This document shows, one piece after another, positions 47,601 to 60,938 of a stretch of 64,000 bases of DNA. Position 1 is the stretch's first letter. Each line of letters begins with the position of its first letter. Location: assembly GCA_037013685.1 (NCBI GenBank), contig CM072894.1:17478949-17542948 (forward strand), written 5' to 3'. A program made the position numbers and the translations under genes. The notes beneath the pieces are model-generated. The model had not been told where the DNA came from. It saw only the letters and a program-made list of their open reading frames with translations, and did not search any database. The stretch is from Acridotheres tristis (lineage: Eukaryota; Chordata; Aves; Passeriformes; Sturnidae).

Positions 47601-50600
47601 CTTTATTACAGGAGTATTTCTAATAATTGTAAAGGAAGCAATCATTGAAATACAATTAGATATATGAATAAATGCATCAAAAACTGAGGGCCTAGTCATC
47701 TTGTAAATATAGGAATTTACTCATTTTCTTATTTAAAACAAACATGCTCTAAATGAAACCTTCAAAGCTCTCAGACAAGGCCTGTGGATGCCTGACAATG
47801 CCTGATTTCTGGACGACATGGTCCAAACCACCCTTTTCAGATAAATAGTTTGATGCGCTGAATGATACAGACACAAGCTCAACTCCTGCACAGTGTCCAT
47901 CATATCTTTTGAGTGGTACTCATACTAACACAGAAAATACTCAGTTGTGTCTCCCTTTCCTCTCCCTGCTCTTTCCCAGAACACCAGAGTCTGGTGGGAA
48001 AATACGCAAAGCAGGTGCTCAGTGTCACTACATGTGGATATCTCAGCTAGCACAGCACTACAACTCTGTTGTCACCTTTTCTGGCTCTTGTGTAACTGCC
48101 ACTGTGGGACGCAGCCTGTGGGGATGAGCAGAAATTTGCATTTTAAAGCATTATCAGTTGGGACTTTGGTTTATGCTACTATCTTTCTTTTGCTTAGCCA
48201 CATACAGTTATTTATCTTTATTTCCCTAATATCCATTGTTACTCTTTAGATATGAGTGAGGTTCAGAATGACCTGCTCTGAACAGAGCAGAGGGCTGGCC
48301 CTTTGATATTTGAACTACACAGGCTCCTTTTCAGAGCAGAAGAGTGCACGAACCATATATGCTTATCACCTAAGGATTAAAGGGGCCCTGGCTCTCCACT
48401 GCTCTGTTGCAACTGTAAATACTTATGCCTCAGAAACTGCAGAATAAAGTTCTATCATAACAACTATTATTCCAAACAATGAAACCCCTTCAAATGTTTA
48501 CCTGTTAGTGATGGCCCATTATTTAAGGATTTCAACAGCTGCCTACACTTAACAATTACAGAACGATTCTTTGATCAGAACTCAATTTATCTTTCTGCCT
48601 CTCTGATTTAACCTTACTGAATTCTGTTACCCGAGTTTGGATTTACAGGAGAACAGTATTTTTGCATTTTTGTCATCTGTTCTCTAGAACAGTGTCTGAA
48701 TGATTGTCCTTTGGTTTCCACAACTACATTTGAAAGTCACATTAATGCATTTGAAGACTTTTTAAAAATAACTATCTTGCCATTATAGAAAAAAAACAAA
48801 TAAAATGAAAAAAAAACCACAAACAAACAAAAAAAACCCCTTATATTGTGAAAGAGTAAGTGATCTTGGCTTATTGTTTCCTTACTTTTCTGTCCTGATA
48901 ACCCAGAAATACTGTGAGCATCCCAAATCCCACTGTAAAATAAGAACTACATTTTTCAGAAATTACGTCTCATCCTCACTTTTAGTTTAAGAGGCATCAT
49001 TTCACCTGCAGCTAGAATGAGAGCTATAATAAATAAAACCTTTTTATAATTCTGAGAGGCACAAATTAGAACTAAAGTTTTCACATGTCATAAAACTGAA
49101 TTGTAAAGTATAAAGCAGCACATTATTTTGACTGCTGTGAATTAGGGCTACATGGGGCTTCAATTTTTACATAAGCAACACAAATAAGAAATGCACTGAA
49201 GCTAATTTCCATTCTGTTTATTCTTAGACTCTTAATATTTAAACTAAAAGTCACAAATGCAGGTTAAAGAAAACACACCAACAGCCCACCAGGCCATGAA
49301 CAACCAGCACAGATCACCTCAGATCTTCTTTGCATAACTGTGCTTGAAAAAGGAACACTCTCCTGGCTTGGGTAACAAAACTCATGAAATAAATTAAGCA
49401 GAATGACTGAAAAATAAAGTTAAGACACCACCTAGCACTCAGTGGAGAAAGGAGAGGGGAGGTGACATGCAGCCATTTTTCCTCTTCACACTTCTTAGTC
49501 AGCATCCATTAGGGCATCACCCGCTAACCATAGGAAATGGTGAGGTTCCCACACTGTCATTTTCTCTTAGCAAACTGAGAAAAAAGGGTCTTTTCACCCC
49601 TTCTATTTAGAATGTCGACCGAACCCTTTATCATATGAGAAACCTCTTCCTTGCAGCTGCTCTGCATCCTCCCACACAAACACCTCTTCCTCAAAGGGGA
49701 TCACCAGCTCTTGCTTTTCCTTTCTTTTACTACTGTAATTACTGGGAATTTTCACTTTCACTAGTGTAATTGAAGATTTCTTCCTTGTCTGTGCCTCTCC
49801 AGGATAGTGGACAGGCTGGGGGCTCTCCTGAAGACACTCTTGCCCCTGAGTGAGCTGAATCCAGAAGAAAAGTAGGGACTAACTCTGCAGGGACAGAAGT
49901 GCCCTGAATAACTGTGCATCACAAAATTTCTCTCAGTACTCACCTCACCATCAGCACGTACCAACAGCATGTTGCTGGCTTTCTCTACCCTGTGCCTTTG
50001 GGTCAGGGTGCCCAGCACTTGTCTTTCCTCCCATACGAAAGCAATGCTCATGTAAAAACACCAGATGCTTTGTTCCAGTGCCAGCTCAAGACTTTGGGGC
50101 TGTTGGCACCACAGCTGTTCACCAGATACCTCAAGGCAGGAAAAGAGCAGTGTGACAGAAAGCAGTTTGAATGCTGACTTTGTGGTCTGAAAAGGGGTGG
50201 AAACAGGGGATAAAGGAAAAGGAGAGCAGAACAGGCAAGACTGAGCAGCCTTGATGCCTGGAAAGTGAAAGCCAAGTAAGAATTGCTATTTCTCAAGTCG
50301 CATTCTCATTTCTAAGTGCCCTGTTTGTGGCTAAGAGGTGACAGCAGTGTCTTCCGATCAGAGGAGCTGCTCTCAGCTACACCAGCTAGGGAAGGGAGAG
50401 AACTGGCAGGAATTGGGTGCTCCAGCTGGGACCCCACAGTTGCTGCACTGACAGCTGGTAAAAGCATGCAGGCAATCCCTACCGACCCTGGGCTGCACGG
50501 TCAAACTGTGCTGCACCATTAGACAGCTATTTATAAATACAAGAATGAAACCAAATGCCTCTGCTTTGACTTCTTTAAAAGGCCAAACTCAGCCCTCGAA

Positions 50601-53600
50601 TTGGTCTATTTCTAGCCATCCATTCAATCTCTGATTCCAGCACAGGAGCTACCCCATCCAGGCATACAATTCCTGCTGACATAGCAAGGTCCATATCACA
50701 GCCACAGCAAGATGTGAAACTAGGCAGTATGAGGATTTGACAAAGTGAATTTTCTTACTGTTCAAGACATCCTTTTCCATATAAAGGAAATTGCACTTGC
50801 ATAGCAGTGCCTCACCCTCTAACCCCTTAGGCTTTTGCATCTCTGTCTTCCAGTCCTACTCAATAAACACAACTTCATATTTGATATTCTGACCCCCTTT
50901 CTGCATTAGAGAAGTCCCTGAGCAGCTGACTTACAAAAAGCCTCCTTTCTAAGTTTGCACAGACCATCTCTGAGGCCAGGAAGGGTTTGCATGAATATAG
51001 CAGTCTGGCTCTGAGAACATGCACATAACCACCATCATCACACTACATATGCATTAAACATGCATCTAAGCCAAGGGTCCTTGTAAACCAACAGACAAAC
51101 AACCAAACCCCTCAACTTAGTAATGATTTTGAGGAAAATTGTTTCTAAAACAGAACAACATTCTAAAAACATTCCCTGTTTTCTAAAGCATAAGTGGAGT
51201 TCCAAGTCTCCTCATGAAACTGCAATAAATATTCTTTCTTATTTTGCCACTTTATTAGCCATTTTGAGAACTGAATTACATGGAATAGTTCACATATAAT
51301 ATTCTTGGTAGCATATATTAATTTTATAAAGCTCCAGTACTGTCCATTTTCACATGGAGGTTATCTGTTGCAAAGGAAACAGTACTGTTACTGAGATGTA
51401 GAAGAATCATCATTTTGTCTGATGCAAGAGAAACTAGTAAAAAGTTTTAGAGGGCAAATAAGTGCCTGTAACAGCTTTCCTCTTTGGAGTTTTGGAGTTG
51501 GCTTGTTCCCTTTCAAGTGCCGAAAAACTCTAGAGGGGAAACAGTTGTTTCCTGCATACCAAAATACTTTGTCATTTACCCAAAAAAGCTGCCTGAAATA
51601 GTTGCTAACGTTTTTTTCCCCACCTTTCCAAATAAATGTGTAAATATGTTAAAAAATTGTTCTGTCTTCTCCATTCTCTTATTCATCTTTGATACATATC
51701 AATCCCCTTTCAGCAGCCAGTGCTCCCTGGGCAGCAGAAGAGGACATGTTCTGAATTTCCAATTCCCATTCCAGCTGCAAAGTCTCTCCTTCCTCCCACT
51801 ACTGCATTTAGCAGACTATGTTTATGGGTGCTTCTGAGAGAGATTAATAGACTTTTTAAGGAGTGGCATGGGCCACAAGGACAAAAATGCCACTGGCAGG
51901 AAACTGGTGGTGTAGGAGTTGTGTCACAGGCTCTCCAACATGGTACTGAGGAGTGATGCAATGAGAACATTCAAGAAATTGCTCAGCAAAGTGGGTCATT
52001 TGATCTCTTCTGGAAAATAATTGATTTCCCAGAGTAGCACATTAGCAAGTATGACTGGGTTTTGTAGAGATCCAGAACACAATAGAAAACATCAGTAAAA
52101 GATTTCTGAACTCCCAAGTACCTTCTAGATAACTTTTCCTCACAGAGGTGGGAGCAGCTGCCTCTTCACATGGCAGCACCACACTTTACCACACCCTTTT
52201 TGTCTTCTCTACTGGTTTTCACTGTTGATATTGTGTGTGTTCACACACTTAAATACCTTTGCTAACATCATGGGACAAAGCAGATACAGCTCTTGGAGTT
52301 TCATGGAAAACCCTGAAGAAAATGCAGCAGAAATGGAATAACCAAGTACCTCCTGATGTCAGGATACAATATGAAGCCCCCAGACGCCATTCTTCCACAT
52401 ACCTGAGATAGCACATGAAGTATTCTGGTTTTTATTCCTCTGCTCTTTCTCTATGGTCTCATTCTATGCAATGCTTACCCAGCTGCACCCAGCCCTCACC
52501 CTAAATAAAATAAAATGAGAGCCACAGCATTCAAGCAGCAGGCAGCTGCCAGGTCACGCAAGCTTGCAAGTTCTTGGCAGATTTTGGATTCTAGCTTACA
52601 GCTTTACGAGCACAGAAAGGAATTATAATAATTCTAAAAATTGAGATTTTTCCCAATAGCTACTGGTAACTAACTGCTGGCTGGCATCTTGGGACAAGGA
52701 CAAAGACAGCAGCGTTTCTTGCAGTGGCCACATTTAGCACCATTACGGAACCTCGGGTGACTTCAGCACATTAATGCTGATAATGAGCTTGTGGCACTGG
52801 CAATGAGCATGCATGGATGAGCATTCAATTACTCACCCTGTGGTTAACACGCAGTGAAAGCAAAGACTTCAGCCATGCAGGCCTCCATAACTTTCATTTC
52901 ATAAAGCACCATTAAATCTCCATGAAATAATGACAGCTTTGTCCCCAAGGGCTGGGGCTGAGCAGGGGGTGGCCCATCTTGTTTTGCAGAGCCCTCAGAA
53001 AACCAGCTCAGGCCCTCACCCACTGATACAGGGGCACTACTTACTACCACCTGAAGTGCTGACTTCAAGAAGAAAATATTCCTACTTCATTCCCTGCTCA
53101 AACATCCTCCCAGCCTTACAGACCAGATGCAGTTTTGTAGCTCAGCAGTCTCAGAAATAAAGAGATCTCCCTTGAAACCCTGAAATACATACTTTGATTT
53201 CTTTCTTTAAGACCTAGTTTAAGGAGTTGATCTTTTTTATCACAAAGATATGAAACATGAAGTGTAGTTGATGTGGAAAAATTTTGTAATGAACAAAATT
53301 ATTTCTAGTACTCTTGCCACAACCTGTGAAGCTGTATTCAAAAATCAATTCAATAAGACTCATGATGGTAAACATACCATCAGCAACAGCTTTGCTTCCT
53401 TGTGAAGATGTGTCCTCAGAAAAAATGGTATTTTCAAGGATCTTGATGTGCCTAAATAAACAGAAACGTTCTCTTTGGGACTGAAACAGGGAAAGAGCTT
53501 AATTACCACTGAAAACAAGGTAACCTTAAAATCAAAGCCACATGCTCAAACAGTCAGGCACATTGAAAAATGTGCTTTTTTAATCTGTCTGCATATTTAA

Positions 53601-56600
53601 GCACCTGTATATATTGAAGACATACCATCTCTGCAGTGTTACTCTACTATATGTGTTAGCTCTATTCTTAAATAAATTCTTACTTTAACAAAATCATTTA
53701 TCTGAAGATTATGCCCTCCAAAATGATGATAAATACTAGGAGTTAAAATGCTACTAACTAGTAAATCAGATTATTATTTTTAAAAAACAGCATTAAATAG
53801 AATATTTTAACTTCTTTAAGAGTAGATTATTTATTAGGATGCATTTTTTTAAAATTATATTTTTAAAAAACCCCAAACCACAACAAATCTAACAAAAAAG
53901 CAGTCCACAGATATTTCTGCTGGGTTCATTCTTTTAGAGTTGGTGCAAGCCATCTTTAAAATTCTCTAAGCTTTGCTATAAGAAGTATTCGGGGAGCTAG
54001 CAGAACTGACACTCCCAATTCACTTAACTTCTGGGCACAGCTTCTGCTCTTAAACTGCACAGTAAATGCAGTAAATACCAAGTGGAAACCATTTCCATTG
54101 GTAAGTATAGGTAGACTGCCCTTGTCCTGCTGTAGAAGCAAACCCACTGTTCACAACACTGAACAGTGATATTTGGAACAAAATTCTGTCATTCAAGGCT
54201 GTTGTTATTTTGTGACCCACAAAAATGCAAGTACTTAGACCAGCCTCTGTGCAACTATTTCAATGCAGTATTTGAAAGAGGTGAAATGGTAGATGACAGA
54301 ACAAAATTAACATTTCCAGCTTGTTGTCCCAGTCAGTTTTGTAACCAAACCAATTTAAGGTGAAAGCTTTCAAAGTGTTAAGTTGCTCATAAAAAGCTTA
54401 CTGCCAAAGCTGCCCAACTCAGCCGCCAGAGCTACAGGGGAACAAGTGTAGATGGAGACTTAAACTCTCTAGGGCACCATCTACATTGAAGATTTTCTCT
54501 CAATATACACCCAATACAGTGGCACAAAAATCTGCTTTATCCTCCTTTCACTTAAGCCTCTCTCCAGATGACACAAATTGGTCCTTCTGAAGATGAGTTG
54601 TAAGTGCTCACATGCATGCTCATGTTGTGACAAGAAGAAAGCTTGGACATATTGTAGAAAGGATGTGAACCATCTGACTTGGGTGCTGCCAAGCACAACC
54701 TGCTCATGAGTTTCTAAATTTTTAAACTTTAAAATAAAGAGAAAACTGAGCACTGCAATATCAGTTATTTTTGGAGAGTAAGATAGTTGCTATGTCCAGT
54801 TTTCTAAATCAGTAATGTACACCATAAACAGAGAACACAGCAACATTTCTAGAGAGCAACTACATTGAACTCCAGTTCTCTAACTGAGCCTAGGTACTGT
54901 TTTTGAAGACAGAGAGGTACCTGTTCCCCAGTTTGAAGAGGGATCCCATTCTTTTAATGATGGAAACGGTGTTGTGGCTACTATCAATAAACAAACAAAA
55001 AAAATTTAAAAATAAGAAGAAAACAAAAAAAAAAAGTCTTCAGCTATGCAGTTAAAATCTAAGTTCCTCAAGTTTTGCTGATTTTCTGACTGGCACCATC
55101 CCCACATTTCATATAGAATATGAAATCCCCACGATGTCATATAGAATACCAAAAACAAATGTAAATGGGACAGAGGAGTCATGCATGACAATCTAAACTA
55201 GAATCAGCAGATTCCACCACACACCCAACCCTGCTGCCTGCCCCGATTCAACATGAAAAGAAAAAGAATAATTTGGCATTTGCAAAAATATATTTTGTAT
55301 TTGCTGATTAATTTTTCACAGCTTTGCAGATACTTTAAAGTAATAATATTGTCAAAACGGTTGTACAACAAATTTGTGCCTAAACAGATAAAAAACCCTA
55401 CATGCCTGCGAAGGACCCAGCAGCAAGCATTCAGGGAATGGATTCCTTGGAACTGAGCATTCATAATCCAGTGCCCACTGTGCATTCACTCCCTTCAATG
55501 ACTATGGTAATTAGGTTGTCTCATGTTATTGTGACCTACAATCTATCTATGGGGACACTCCAGGGGAGCTCTGGGTCTTAAATCTACTAATTTCACATTT
55601 AGAAAGACTCAGGCATTACAACAATGCTGAATTGATATGCAGAACATTCAGATAATTTTAAACACTTGAATCATTGTCCTCGCATGTAAAAAGATCAGGG
55701 CTTCCTTCAAGCACACATTGTGCAAATTCACTGGGTGTGTCACAGCACACTGAAACGATGTTTGCTGAAATGCAACTGGGCCACGGAAGTGGCAGTCGAT
55801 TAAGTGGAAAAAAAGGAGCCTTGGTCACAATGACCTTTATAAATGACACACAAAATTTAAACTGAGATTTACAGCAAACTTTTCTGGTCAGATTTTTCTA
55901 TGCTGATAATAAACCATAATATATGGTTAGTTCCTTGCATAAATTCTAATCATCTCAGGAAATGTTACTCAACCATCTAGCTTCTGGCTTTAGCAATACA
56001 TATCACTTCATCCAATCCTAACAACAGGTCAGACAAAGCTACAGTCTCATAACTTCATGTTAAATAGTTCCTCAGTGCCTTGGTATTGGCAGTCCTAGTT
56101 GATTAATACAATGGTCTCACTCTACTCATTCATTATAGACATATGGGTAATCATACAGAAGTTTTGCAAACAAGTTTCCACATTAGACTAGAGCATCAAC
56201 ACAGATCAGGCAAACAACCTAGAATCTAAATCTGTATGAGAGTTTTGGGAATCTTCCTACCATCTCCTGGACTCAGATCTAACCCAATTGCCAGACAGGT
56301 CATGACAAGCAAATATTCTCTACAAATTTCTGGACATTGACAGATGAGCTCTGAGTGTCTTGCAGCATCTGCTCTTTTAGGACATTGCTAACCCTATCTT
56401 CCCAGCCCTTCACCAGTGCCTAAGTGCAGGAATCTGGGGATGAGAAAAGGAAGGCAAAAATACACATTTCCCTTCAGCCCTCACAGAGGATGCAAAGAAA
56501 GAGGAGGGAAAACACCTTAGAGTGAAAAATGTCAAACAGCCTCATAAGACACAACTCCTATTAATGCAATAAATTCATTTTTGGAAGGGTCAAAATAATT

Positions 56601-59600
56601 CAAATCACTGCCACGGTGAATGCTTAAAATTACACCCTATGAGTTAGATTGAATACAAAGTATGTACAGGTTCTCCACTGAGAAAACTGAATGTATTTAT
56701 CTTTTTTAATTTAATCTAGCCATATAAAATGATCCTGGTAAGTAGATTAGAAATCTTACGTACTGGGCCCCCATGTGGTTTGCCTTTAATATTTGTGCAT
56801 TCAATTACTGGTTTTAAAAAGCAGGAATTATTCATTGCAATCCTAATGCTATATTTTTTCAGGATTTTGGCCTATTTTAAGATTAGGCCTGACTTAATTG
56901 TACCAATCTATCAGCAATGTTGGAATCAGACTACTGTAACTCATTATCACGTATCTGCCTGATACCTGCCTTCTGCAAATCTGTGAAGAAGAATAAGAAA
57001 TTACTTTCTCTTGCTACTGTTGGAATAAAATTTGAGGATGTCTGGGAAGTCTTAAAAGCAGTTTTATCCAGATGCTCAAGTACGATACTTATTTTATGAT
57101 GAAAAAAGTTGAAACATGAAAGCTTTATGTGGTACAGAAAAATATGTACGACAGAGGTAATTTACATCTCCCTACATAACTCACAGGAAAAATCCATTTC
57201 TTTGTTTAACCACTAGCTATGTAAGCATATGTATGCACACCTATTTACCTTATTTCTAGCCTGTCTCTTCCTCAGCCACATTGTAATTCCTAGGGAGATT
57301 CCCACCACAGTTTCGAGAGCCTTCTTAAGCATCATGTTACAGATCTTGCAGAAATCCTAACCTTGACCTTGTTTTAGATGAGAAGTTCATCTGCAGAAGT
57401 TCAGTATAGCCACATGTGGTTCCAACTCTGGAGATATACAGCTTATATTATTTATCTAATGTAGATTAAATGTTACCTTAATTTGTAAAAAGAAATTAAA
57501 AACAAGGGCAGTAGGTGCCAGGATAGGAAAAAATGCAATTCCTAGGAAAAACATTTGCTTTCATCAGTCAATAAAACATCGCTGTAAATATGCCCTATAT
57601 TTGTCACACAGGAAAAAAAAAGTAAAAAGATAGTCACCAAGAGTTTGGTTGTTTTTCCTACATTGCAAAAGGATCGTTGCTTGCAAAATCTATGTTTTGT
57701 GTAGATAAGAGCAGGAAATTAGCAATAGTCACCACAGTTTTCAATGCAAGACAATATAAGCTTTCATAATGTAGAATAAAAGCCTTAGTCGTTAAAAAAA
57801 AAAAAAAAGGTATCCATAAATATATAGCTATAGGCATTCTGGACTTCTCTATTAGAGGTGAGTAATGAAGCAAGATAGCCAGGTTCAGACATTACTTCTG
57901 ACAGCTATACTACTATTATGCATCAATTTACATCCATTTCAAAAGACACTACACTACAAGCTTCCAATTTAGACTGACTTTTTCTTTATAATTTTTTTCC
58001 TGAGTAAATGCATCCTGTACTTGCACAAAAGTTCTATACAGGCATTCTTTAATTTACAGGCATATAGACAGCATTATGCAGAATACCTTTAAAATAAGAA
58101 AGCATATAATACATCTTTTTGTCTCCTAATATACAATGCCAAGGAATTTCTCTGTTTAATTACATAAACATGGCATTTTCAGCAAATGTTTTTAATATAG
58201 AAGATGTAAATGTTTCTATTATTATTTGGATAGAAAAGTAAATGAAATTACTTGGAGGTGGTAATTTCTACCTTACACAGAAAAGATGATGCCAAAGAGT
58301 CCAAAAATTCTTGGTGGCTGTCTTCAAAAAATATTCTAAAAATGTGGAGGACTACAATGTTTTCTGATTTTGAAATAGACAATCTGTCTGAAATTCCAGT
58401 CAAAGACTGAAGTGGGAACTCTGCCTTTGGAATTTATCATATACATAAAATAAAGGTTTACTGTGGAATAGTTCTGTAAGGTATCCATGAGTCATTTTTA
58501 ACCACAGTATTTCCCAGATAAACACAACTGCTGTATTCATAATGAAAATTAATTCAGTTACGTAGATAGTTCAGTTCATAAAACATCTGACAGAAAGCAA
58601 AAGGTATTTGACAAGTCCTAACTGATATTTTTTCTTTAATCTTTCAGTTGCTTTTTGGTTGTGAAAGAAGAAGCAATGAAAAGTATATGCAGAAAGAAAA
58701 ATCTAACTCTAAACAAAATCCATTCCCCAGAACGCTGGGTGCATTTGCAGAGATCAATAAGCAAAATTAATTAGAAAAAGCCTGGTTACTCCAATGATCA
58801 AACCCTCCTGCAGACTGGGCCCAGTGGTGCTTACTTTCATAAAAATTGTCAGCTAATCACTCTCTCTTATTTGACACAACAGAGGGTCAAATCACACAGG
58901 TGTTCATTTCCAGGTGTTTCTCATATATTGCCATTACCTAATTATTCATTCACCTCATTTGGTGAGGCTCTAGGAGTTGGAGCCAATCATTTCTGATCCC
59001 CTAAGCTTTTATAAGAATCTACCCCATATTTATTTCTCTCTTTACATACCCTTGTATGTAAACAATATAACAGGTCTCCGAGAGGACAATATCTTGCACA
59101 AAAGCAGTCACTGCTTGAGTCTCTCTCTGGACTCAAATGGAGCACCAATGCAGAAATAAGGAAGAAAAACACAAATTGGAATGTGCTCTTATAGTTAAAA
59201 ATGAACTGGATTTTTAAGGATAATTTTGAAGGAAAAGTGGGCAGCTAACATGTCAAGACAAAGAATGGAGCTGCTGCTAATGACCCTGTCTTCTACTGCT
59301 TAGTAAGCTAATTACATTAAAGAAAACCAGAGCAGAGGAAATTAGAAGGCATGTTGATGTTTCTATTCTTTCCACATCAAAACAGTAGCCAGCATGATGT
59401 AGGAAAGCCCCTTCAGGTTACATACTCTGAGAAAGCTATTGTATATGGCTTTGGCAAAGCCAAACAAACGTGCTAAGTATACTTGGGTTTTAAAGCCCAA
59501 AGGCTATCCCTACTATGGCTGTGCCCTCATGCTTTACATGTGCTCGATAAAGCAGAAATCCACCTTTCATATCAGACCCCAAAAGAATATTACAGTTTAA

Positions 59601-60881
59601 AGTGGAATTGAAGAACAGAAGTTATCTCCTGGAGCCAAATGTGTTTGATAATCTTGGAATGGGTAATAAAACTCTTCTGCAATCTTTTGTATGAGCTTCC
59701 AAGAAGTCTTTTGCAAGTAGGTATTTTCTGAACTTGTATCACAAAGCTACCAGTTAATAGTCATGGTTTCCACTAAAAAGCTATTTGCAAGCTCCTATTC
59801 CCAAATCATGACTACTGGAGCTCTGTAAGAATTATGTCAGCTCTGCTGAAATAGCTCACAAGCATGCCCAGCAGCTCCTAGCAGCTGACACAGCTACTGC
59901 TAAACACCCACCCTCCCGCAGGGGGATAGCAGGGCTCCTGAAAAGCTGGATAGTGTAACATGTTCAGACAGTGCATGCCTGCCCGTCCTCACTTGTATCC
60001 CATTCTTGAGGTGTGAGCATGAAACCACCTTTCTAAAGAAAAAAAAAAAACCATTATATTCTTTTGTTAAACTCTTGTATTAAAGATGGAAAATAATCCA
60101 GACAAGCTATTAATTTTAAAGTAGGAAATATTTAAATTAGAAAAGCTTAACCCATTTGGGATGAAACAAAAGTAAGTGGCCTTTTCAGCACCAGCTTAGT
60201 GGCGTGATCCCAACCTATTAATCCTATTTTTTACTGTGCTCCAGAAAAACCTACATCCTGACAGCATAAGTATCCTGGAGACCCACACTCTACAGGATGC
60301 AGTGACCTGATGAGGGATCCTTATGCATTCCGGGCTATGCCTGCCTGCCACAGCTAATACAACATCACAGCAAGTAATTTAATTACACAAAGATCAGAAA
60401 ATTCAGAGAGTGACAGCACCCAGTCTCTTGCGTAGTGCTTATCTTAAGCATAAAATCAGCATCAAAAATTACATGTGCAACAAGGAGATTTGTTGCTGCA
60501 GGCCTGTATATCTGAACAGAGCACGAGCACAGCAGCACTCTGTGCTGACCTCACAAACTGTCAGGTATAGAAAACACAACAGAAACCTCTCAATTTCTTG
60601 ACACAAGCAGAAAAGCAGAGAGCAGTGCTTCAGCTGCTCTAAGTTGCATTCAGTAGCAGCAGGCCAGCTGGAACACCATCCACACTTCCCTCGGGTTTGT
60701 CACACGAGGAGAATCCCTCCTGCCCCTCCTCAGGTCTGCTGGACTGTCCAACTCCTCCATGCACTCAAGTGAACTCAGTGCAGCCTGGTGAGCAAGCTGT
60801 GCAGAATTTTTAAGCTTCAAAACCTACATCCAAGTTTGCCAAAATCAGTGACCTATATTTAAGAGTAATTAAAGTATCACC

Positions 60882-60938
60882 AAAAAAAAAAGAGGAAAAA
60901 AAGGGAAAAAAAGGGGGGAAAAAAGGAAAAAAAAAGGG
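60882..60938. repeat. Pure purine (A/G) tract
   Basis: Fifty-seven bases of only A and G on the plus strand, with A-runs separated by GGG to GGGGGG. Such homopurine tracts can form triplex DNA. An ordinary low-complexity origin is likely. Confidence 0.9.
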
